DNA from: Ophioceras dolichostomum
Lineage: Eukaryota; Ascomycota; Sordariomycetes; Magnaporthales; Ophioceraceae
Assembly (NCBI GenBank): GCA_003049485.1
Contig: PYST01000516.1
Location: 1-20,510 of the forward strand
Length of the DNA: 20,510 nucleotides
Reading direction: 5' to 3'
Shown here: positions 10,250 through 17,832 of the stretch, one piece after another
Layout: each line of letters begins with the position of its first letter
Numbering within the stretch: position 1 is the first letter of the stretch
Program-made: the position numbers and the translations under genes
The notes under the pieces: model-generated
Seen by the model: only the letters and a program-made list of their open reading frames with translations
What the model was told of the DNA's origin: nothing
Database searches by the model: none

Positions 10250-11027
10250 TGCAAGGGAAGGATGCTGCAAAGAGCTGGAGATGTGGTCTACGGAGCTGTA
10301 GGTCAAGACGATTTTTTTTCTTGAAGCTCGGAAGTTGACGTTGAGTTTGCGAACTGGTCCGTGCGCACTCGCATGAGCTCCACCCAACACCACGGCTTCC
10401 AGAAGGCCAGGGGTCTGGAGGATAGATGGAACCGAGATCTCTCGATACCGTGCCGCATTCCAAAGACTGCCGCGAGCAGAAGTTTGTTGGAGCTATGGAA
10501 CCCGATTTTGTTTTGATATGGATAAAGAGGCAGAAGCAACAGCAAGTATTACGCAAGGCTATCTCAAACAGGTACTTGGTACATATTTACAAGCGAACGT
10601 AAACCACAACAAACCGCCTTGTCTCCATCTCCTGCCTAGATAAAGTCTTCGAAGCAGCCAGAAAGTGAAGCCAGGCATGCCAGGAAATACCACGCAATGC
10701 TGCCATTCGGCTTGGCTAGGCCCCCAGAGTTATGCCGATGCGTGCTCGAAAGAAACAAGGACATCATAGGAGAACAGAAGAGTAACAGGAAGCTAGCCGC
10801 AGACTAACCCGAAACTAAAACAACGAAAAGATAATTAACCGAATAAGGGGGGTATGTATGGTATGGTGCGCAACGCACAAACTGCACAGAAGCATCCTCA
10901 TCATCTCCTCAGTCTTCCTTCTATCCCTCCTCAAGCAGGCATATCGGCATACAGACATCCAGGCAGACAGACAAGCAGACATAGAGAAAACTTCCGTGCC
11001 TCCCTCAACCCCATCTATCTACCCACC
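10250..11027. other. Intergenic stretch between two tandem minus-strand genes
   Basis: It contains the promoter and 5' UTR of the uS2m gene (left) and the 3' UTR of the CBS-PB1 gene (right). Frames at 10190-10556 (minus) and 10854-11148 (plus) lack domains; part of the first is an in-frame upstream extension of uS2m exon 1. No RNA gene or repeat was recognised. Confidence 0.55.
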
Positions 11028-13725
11028 CTACCTATCGTTACCCGTCAATCTCGAAATAGTAAACACCGTCACAATCGCCACCGACAGCGTAACAATCGCG
11101 CCGGGCAACAGCAACTCGTTCGGCACGCCCGCGATCAACGGCTCCTGAACCGGCGCCGCGGCACGACGACGGTGCCTCCGGCTCGCCGACGGGGCAGCCT
11201 TCTGCTGCTCCTCCTCCTCCTCCTCCTCCTCAGAGTCCCCCTCCTCATCGCTCAGCTCATCGTCATCCGCGTCCTCGCTGGCGTTGCTCGCCCCACGCGC
11301 CGCCGCCCTTGCCGCCCTCCTCCGCTCGCGCAGCCCCGCGATGCTGGACGCGGGGGGAGTAGGCAGCGCCACGCCCGTCTCTGCCAGCAACGGCGTAGCC
11401 GCAATAGACACGGGCTCGGGCTGCTGCGTGACAGGCGGCTTCTCCGGATCGTGCACGAACAGGTCCACCTTGTCCCGCCCGGCCTGTCGCGCGAGCAAGA
11501 TGGCCTCCAGCAGGTCCTGGTCGGCCGTGATGCTGACGCTGTCCCCCTCGTTATCGAGGTACGACAGCGCGAATCCCTTGGTGCCGCTGCTCGTGTCGAG
11601 CTGTCCGTCCTCCCCCACGGTCGGGACACCGCCGATGGCGTCCGCCTCGCCGCCTAGCTTCGCCGACACGTTCGCCACGAAGGCTGCAACGCCGTGCGAC
11701 GCAATGACCTGCAGCCTGTGCACGCGGCCGCTGGGCGCCTTGAACTTGAAGGGGAATGGTATCTCGCTCGGCGGAAGCTCCGGGGAGGAAGCCCCACCGC
11801 CTGCGACGGCGGATCGGGGAGGGGATTCGACGCCCGCGTGCGAGGCGGAGTCGTTGGGCGCCACGCTGTCGAGCCGATCGCCGCGCGTTAGGTCGGGCGA
11901 CATGAGCGAGCGGTTGTGGTGCGTCGTGGAGGCGACGTGGTGGTGGGAGCCGTCGCCGGAGACCATGGACTCGGACTCGTTGTCGAGGGAGAGCCAGAAC
12001 TTGTTCCAGGCGGGGCCCTCGCTGTCGCCGGCCTGCATCGTGTTAATTTGCTCCAGCGTCGCGTAGGTGAGCTTCAGGACGTCGACCATGCCTACGATCT
12101 CGCCTGAGTCGTTCATCACGGGGAGGTTGAGGTAGTGGCCATCTATTGTTGTTATGTTTTCACTGGTCAGTACGGGTGACCGATACTCACTTTCCTAGCA
12201 AGCTAGGAAGCCGCAGTTGAGGGAGACAAGAGGACGACTAGAGGTGTGTTTTCTCCGGGGTCACATACCATGCATCTTCCGCAAAGCAGCCTGGATGCTC
12301 ATATTCATAGGAGCAAAGTCCGGATGCGGCGTCATCACCCTGACGACGCTGCAGTTCGCAGGGTCCAGCCCGGGCGCGATCACGCGCAGGACGACGTCCT
12401 TGCTCGTGAAGATGCCCGTGATCTGGCCCTGGTCCTGCACCAGCACGGCCGTCGTGCGGTTCTCCTTCATCAGCTGCGCGGCCTCCTTGACCGACGTCTT
12501 GACGCCCACCGTGGTCGGGGGCATCCCGTTGAGGACCGACTCCAGCGTCGGGCCCGACATCTTGGTGCGCAGGGCCTCGACGTACTGGATGATCTGCTGG
12601 GGCTGGCTGGCGCCCAGCTCGGACTGCACACCCTCCAGCGCGTCGTAAAGCTTCCGCGACGACGAGTACGCGCGCTCCAGCTTCTCCATCGCGTCGTAGA
12701 AGCACTTCGTGATATCGAGGATGCCCGAGATGTCCTGGTTCTCGTCCATCACGGGGAGGTGGCGGAAGCCCTTGCGCACCATCAGGTCGAGGGCGTCGGT
12801 GGCGCTCGTATCGGTGCGGGCGCACAGCGGGTTCTTGGTCATGATCTCGGCGATGGTGATGCTCGTCGCCTTGTGGCCCGCGCCCACGACGCGGAAGGCC
12901 AGGTCCTTGGCCGTGAAGATGCCCGCGATCCTATCGTCGTCGTCCGTGACCAGCACGCAGTCCTCCCGCTTGGCCGCCATCAGCTGCGCCGCCTCGGCCA
13001 CCGTCGTTGCGGGCTTGATCTGGAGCGCCTGGCTCGGCTTCAGGGCGAGGACGGTTCCGGGCGGGGCCTTTCTCGAGTGCCGGGCGCGGCCTTGGAGGTG
13101 CTTCTTCTTGGAGAGGTCGTTCTCCATCTTGCGACGGATCGCCTGTACGTAATAATCAGTCGGCATGCCCCTCATGCTCGCAGCAGCACCAACGTCTTCG
13201 AGTCTCCGCTTCCTCTCCCTCCACGCCTTCTTCACGTTGAGGTCGGAGCCTCGCTCGTATTCTGGCGAGGACAAGTACATGTTGTGTTTTGTGAAGCAAC
13301 AAATTTACGGCCTTGCGGATTCAGTAGGTGGGTTGTAGGCAAGTGAGTAAACAGGTGGCGATGGTGATGTTGGTGATGTTGAGATGTCGGGAGGGAGAGA
13401 AAATCCAAGCAAAACGAATCGTTACAACAAAAAAGTACGGCAGGGCAGGGGAGCGACCAGGCTGCTTTCTCCAGTACAGACACTCCTCCTAGAGGCCGGG
13501 GATATCCCTTGAACATACCTCATCTCTTTTAATCTGCTTCTGGCGGTTGGCACTCATGCTGGATGCTCCGGCTTCGCTGGCTGGCGTTTGGTTGCTGATG
13601 GCGCTGGCGGACGATTCGAGGACCGGCCGGGGGATCGAAGACGTGGCCGGGCTGCCTGCAAAGGTCGGGATTCCTCCGCGTCCCTGTCCGCGATTGGGCG
13701 TGCCTCGAAGGGTGTTGCCTGACAT
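11028..13725 (-). CDS. CBS and PB1 domain protein with C-terminal membrane anchor (Mug70 type)
   Basis: Three exons on the minus strand: 13725-13519, 13142-12269 and 12142-11028, giving 731 residues. Intron 1 (13143-13518) uses GTATGT, CTGAT and a TACAG acceptor; it joins KQIKRDE to AIRRKMENDL. Intron 2 (12143-12268) uses GTATGT, CTGAC and TAG and restores RKMHDGHYLNLPVMN. Four CBS motifs lie at about 104-160, 168-226, 268-326 and 335-390 (for example GIFTAKDLAFRVV, FRHLPVMDE, GIFTSKDVVLRVI, HYLNLPVMN). A PB1 domain at about 490-593 carries the acidic YLDNEGDSVSI motif. The tail has an eight-Glu run (665-672), basic patches (RRHRRR) and one hydrophobic helix (about 704-724) seven residues from the end, so it looks tail-anchored. 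CBS pairs usually bind adenine nucleotides and PB1 mediates protein pairing. The best relative by layout is S. pombe Mug70; a precise role is not known to me. Confidence 0.92.
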
Positions 13726-13730
13726 TGCAT
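13554..13730 (-). other. Overlapping upstream ORF (58 codons) at the CBS-PB1 gene start
   Basis: On the minus strand two start codons lie 5 nt apart (ATGCAATG). The first, at 13730, opens a 58-codon frame that runs over the start of the main frame at 13725 and ends with TGA at 13554. Its context is poor (T at -3), while the main ATG has G at -3, so leaky scanning would favour the main protein. It matters only if the transcript starts far enough upstream. Confidence 0.4.
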
Positions 13731-14460
13731 AAACAACGCAGAGACAGCAATCCCAAAGGTGGGGATTTGTTTTGGAGAATAAGGAGAAAAAAAAATAGCA
13801 GAGCGGCGGTCTGGGACGACGGGCGGAGGGAAGCTGACCGACAGGAGGAAGAAGACACGCAGATGTTTAAAGTTTTGCTGATATAGGTTCCCCCAAGACT
13901 GCGACACTGGACAGGGAGCAAAATGATAAGAGTTCAAGAAATCAGTGGCTCTTTGTTTCCGATCCTTTCACGAAAAAGAATCTCGCGGTGAAGCGGCCTG
14001 GAAAAGTTGGTTTTGCCTTTGCTCGCGTTGACTCGGAGATGCACGGGCCACGTCACGCCAAAAAAATCCCGACCTGTCGGTAATTTCAGGGATTGCAACG
14101 CGCCGGTCGGTTTAGCTTCCCGCAACCTCCACCAAAACACGTGGTAGGATTTCGATTTCAGGCTTGTCAGATGAACTTATCCCGTGGTCGATGTTCGAGG
14201 ATATGCGGTCGTGGTGGCGTACTGTCTAGGATTCGAAGATGGCCATTTCAGGGATCTCGAATAGACTTCGCACTTTATTTTGGTGCTGCCTGCTGCTGCC
14301 AGAGCCTGTGCGTCGATGCAGGGTAGCCGAGGCCACATCACACTTGCTTCCATGTCTTATTGTGTTCGATTGCGGCGGACAACAATCCTCCCCCTTTCTA
14401 TCCCAACCATCTGCCACCATCATTAGTGCTCACGTAGCCCCAAACTCACGCGCCTCTTAG
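13726..14460. other. Divergent intergenic region, left part (CBS-PB1 promoter)
   Basis: Immediately upstream of the CBS-PB1 gene the minus strand carries pyrimidine-rich tracts (for example T9 near 13789-13797), typical of fungal core promoters. Open frames at 13934-14140, 14093-14326 and 14226-14460 have no domain or splice support. No RNA gene was found. Confidence 0.45.
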
Positions 14461-14584
14461 GCGCGCGACAGCTGTCCTTTTCGAGGGCCGGATTGGGATA
14501 GACTGTTGGACTGCCGATAGCGGTGGTGGTGATGCTGGTCTTTTGAGTCGGTTTTGAGACTGTCGCGCAGAATAAGAAGTTGCA

Positions 14585-15160
14585 TCATAGTTTTGCATGG
14601 TGCTCAACGCTTAAGCGTCTCCCGGGTTGGCAGTGTTTTGCAGCATCACCTCGGCACAGGTAAGGTTCTTTTCGGCCTCCTTGGGCCTTCCGGCAATGTG
14701 TACCCGGCTCGCGGTTGAGGAGCTTGTGGTTCTCAACGGTTGTCGGCGGAGCACCCGTGGAACAACCCCGAACGGAGGGCCACATTAAGTGGATCCCGTC
14801 TAGCCGCTTGGTCGGGTCCGGGAGGGCGACGAGGGGTGTCGTCTTTGTCGGCCCTAAGCGAGGTTCATCCCACATGACGGGTGATCGTGGATGCATGTTA
14901 GGCGAGTCCCTTGCGCAGCATTAGTGGCTGTTTAGGCCATATGCATCACTGATCTTGGACCACCTTCCGGACTGGGTCTCAAAGCCATACTCTAGGGAAA
15001 TGTTGAAGAACTTGTCCACTGATTTGAATGACTTTGCGATCTCCAAGTGTACCTAGTCACCAAAGGTGTAGGGATGCCTAAGAAACCCGTACTAGGCGGG
15101 GATACCGAGAAAGAGTAACTTATCCAACTTTGCCCGTCCCGCTTATACCAGTCCGGGACG
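14585..15160 (-). pseudogene. Decayed reading frame of unknown family
   Basis: One minus-strand frame from about 15160 down to the stop at 14585 is interrupted by only a few stop codons. It has protein-like stretches: AKLDKLLFLGIPA, YGFLRHPYTFGD, then a 43-codon run including VHLEIAKSFKSVDKFF and SGRWSKISDAYGLNSH, then a 110-codon run including MWDEPRLGPTK. The three internal stops (TAG after GIPA, TAG after TFGD, TAA after LNSH) could each come from a Gln codon by a single C-to-T change, as repeat-induced point mutation (RIP) or plain decay would give. I recognise no family. It may be a dead gene or a transposon relic, or a chance open frame. No terminal repeats were found. Confidence 0.25.
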
Positions 15161-15161
15161 G
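15134..15161. repeat. Perfect 8-bp inverted repeat (hairpin)
   Basis: CCGTCCCG at 15134-15141 is exactly inverted as CGGGACGG at 15154-15161, with a 12-nt loop. The stem is GC-rich. It lies at the upstream edge of the decayed frame. No U-tract or other context shows a function; it may be a chance palindrome or part of an eroded element. Confidence 0.5.
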
Positions 15162-15981
15162 AAGGTAAGTAGGAAATGGTGAATTACAGTCGTGCTGAGT
15201 CTTCACAGTCGGAGAACGACGGAGGAGCAAATAAAACCGGCGCGCTGCTGACAAGTTACCATGGAGATCTGGTCATCTTGCCCGTTAGACTAGTCGGGCG
15301 GACTTGTTCAACGGACCACTTCGTCGCTGTTGGGCAGGCGTAACTTCGGCTGCGCCAATTCCAGGTAGGTAGTTGGACGTTTCGCCTCTCTTCGGGTATG
15401 TGGCTACGCCAGCTCCCGTTTTCCGTCCCATACCTTACCCCTTTTCTTGACCTGGGGAGATATTAGACAATATAGGCTTGAAAATCTTGGAACAGCGGTG
15501 GCCATCTCCCTAAACTAACAACGGGCTATTGGGGTCGTAGTTTGTACTCCTAGCTCGGAAGCAAAGAGTGAGAGACCTTAGCATCATCAACTGGCTCCTG
15601 ATCACTCATCTCTGCTTCCGTCGACGTGATATCGACTCGTAGGGAGATCATAGGCTTCTCCACTGGAAAAATGGTTCGCGCTGGAGTTCGAATATGGCTA
15701 CTACGTCCTGCTCGGTCGTGATGGCGTGTCGTCGACCATAACGAATCCTATTCCAGGAAACACACTATCCATCGGATCGGAACCTAGACGGCTGACATGA
15801 TTGTGGTTGATGTTCGTAAGTCGGGACCATAATGACGAAACTGTTCATTGGTACTTTATTCAACCACCAAACCGAAGTCACGGTCTCCCACTGCACATGA
15901 TAGCATCAGAGTCCGTTCGACGTTCAAGGTCTCCTCCCCCCTTGAAATCCAAGCAGTACCGCAGAACAAGACACTTTCCCA
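15162..15981. other. Intergenic stretch with short unassigned open frames
   Basis: A minus-strand run of 65 codons without a stop ends at the TAG at 15552-15550. It contains FPVEKPMISLRVDITSTEAE and VDDAKVSHSLLPS. A second 38-codon run in another frame (15764-15651) contains RRHAITTEQDVVAIFELQRE. Both look somewhat protein-like but match no family I know and have no start or splice support. They may be further debris of a dead element. Confidence 0.3.
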
Positions 15982-16290
15982 CTAGAAATATCTCATGACT
16001 CCAGACATGGACAGTGAACATTGGTGTACTACCTGCAACCGCATCACGAACAGGGCGATGGACAGGCTCCTATAGACAATTGCAGTGGATCTAGCAAGGC
16101 TCGAGTCCACCATCGCCACCCTCACAAGGCCGTTCGTTATTGAGAAGGAAACCAGAAGGGCTCCTGCCAGGCCTATGGCAAAGCGACCAAAGACTTGCCC
16201 GCCCATAGAGCGCATGGCAGAGGGCGCGGAATCAGACTTCGTAGCTGCTTCAAACACAACTGACATCGTCTGAGTCTGGCCGATAGCCAT
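15982..16290 (-). CDS. Candidate small membrane protein, possibly with a 5' UTR intron
   Basis: A 102-codon frame starts in good context (aaATGG). It has two hydrophobic stretches, about residues 34-58 (FGRFAIGLAGALLVSFSI onward) and 68-88 (STAIVYRSLSIALFVMRL), so a two-helix membrane protein is possible. Just upstream on the same strand lie a strong acceptor (long pyrimidine tract ending CAG, 16321-16319) and a consensus donor GTGAGT at 16495-16490. Together they would form a 177-nt leader intron that ends 28 nt before the ATG. A GTAGTA donor-like site inside the frame could extend the gene downstream. I recognise no family. Expression is unproven and the frame may be spurious. Confidence 0.3.
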   Translation of the reverse strand: MAIGQTQTMSVVFEAATKSDSAPSAMRSMGGQVFGRFAIGLAGALLVSFSITNGLVRVAMVDSSLARSTAIVYRSLSIALFVMRLQVVHQCSLSMSGVMRYF

Positions 16291-17832
16291 TTACCAAGAA
16301 CAGCAAGCTTTCGCGATGCTGAAAAAGAGAAAAAAAAAAAGTTGTTTCGTAAAGAAATCGACAGGACCGGAAAGTTGGTAGACGAGCCAGTTGTCAATGG
16401 AAGCCGACCATCTTGCCTTGACGGAGAGCGAGCAAAACAAGGCTAAGGCCGAAGTAAACATCGGGAAAAGGAGGAGACTGGGCTCGAGAACTCACCCTGC
16501 CGACAAGACAGGAAGTAGGCATCCATCATGAGCGGCGGAATCCGATTGGCGAATGTTCTTCTGCCAATAGTGATGAAAAGAACTGCAAAGGGCCAGCCTG
16601 GCCTAGCCAGAAGTGCGCTCGTCCAACTGGATGCACGCTTTGATGAAAACAGACGACCCAGCTGATGAATCACAACGAACTTTGAACTTGCCCGGACCTA
16701 GCTCGACTTTGGGACCAGCTTCAGGCGAGAGTTCAGGCTGGAAAAGAGGCAGCGAGGTGTCGCCGACGGAACGGAAGTCGACCCCAAACTCGGCCACGAC
16801 AACAGGCCGCCCCGGGGATGTTTTGTTCGAGTGGAATCGCCTCGAATTGGTGCCCGCGGCGCCTCAAACGCCGTAAAATAGAGCACCTCGAGCGAAGAAG
16901 CAGCAAAGTCAGGAATTGAGGTAGCAGCCGGCCGTCTTAAGAGGCCCGGCTAACAAAACACAAGGGAATCTCTGGAGAAACAAGGCTCTAGAGTCTGATA
17001 AGACTGCCATTTTATTGATGACGATGATGCGATTATTGGTTTTTGCGTTGTTGTTTCGGTCGGTTCTCGTCAAAGAGGTGGAGCTCGACCGATGAGCCCA
17101 GAACAGAAGTGTGGCCCCTGTTTCGGAGAGAGAGTTGGGGAGTTTTTAGCGCCAGCCTCACAGTCTGGGCACCAAATTGCACGGGCCAAGCAGGTCGCTG
17201 CACAGCATCATCGCCCTCCACACCAACGACATGGGCCTCGTTGCCTGGCAACCATTGCCAATGTCAACACATCAGCCATGATCCCAGCACCTCGCCAAAA
17301 CCAAGGCGGCCGGCTGCAGTCGCATCAGAAATAATTCCCACCTTCTGCAAATACCCATCAATCTGATTGTATCAAGATATTCTCTGATTCTCAAGTTTCC
17401 TTGAGCAGAGAAGCCAATTCCAACCACAAAGAACTCAGAGAGAACGTCAACTTTTACAAGAGGAAGCGGCTGCTGCACAGCTACCCTTTCCTCGATCATC
17501 ACTTACAACTACTTGCTCGCCTCCAGAGGGGGCGCAAAGAGAATATCCATCGTTTCCCGCAAAGTCGTTGGCCACGACTGAGCACAACCACAAGCTTCTA
17601 GCTGCCCGGCCGCTTGGCTTGCGCTGCGTGAGGTAAGAATCTGTCTAGACCCTCCAGAACGACGGGAAAACAGGATGGGACGATAGTAGGGGACGAAGAG
17701 ACGACTGATAGTTGAGAACCTTGATTCTATTTATGTGAACAGTCTCGGAACCTATTAAAGAGGTTCGCTTTATTGCGATACTTTGAACGACAACGACAAC
17801 GACAACTTCCGAACTCGACTTGCATTCCCAAA
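16291..17832. other. Upstream region of the Swi5/Ace2-type gene
   Basis: Short frames on both strands (16443-16673, 16603-16797, 16613-16876, 17033-17366) have no recognisable domain. The region should contain the Swi5 promoter and leader. A donor-like AGGTAAGA (GT at 17633-17634), followed by CTGAT at 17704 and an acceptor-like AACAG ending at 17742, suggests a 5' UTR intron of about 110 nt. A CAACGA simple repeat (17789-17809) lies just before the start codon. No RNA gene was found. Confidence 0.4.

Noticed and set aside
11284..12066. Plus-strand open frame of 260 codons
   Set aside because: Antisense to CBS-PB1 exon 3, where PB1 and acidic segments are clear on the minus strand.
12246..13346. 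Plus-strand open frame of 366 codons
   Set aside because: Antisense to the CBS exon; Arg/His-rich composition typical of a GC-rich shadow frame.
17773..17832. N-terminal extension of the Swi5/Ace2-type frame
   Set aside because: The first codon of the extension is TTG; the first in-frame ATG is 17833, in good context and followed by conserved-looking sequence.
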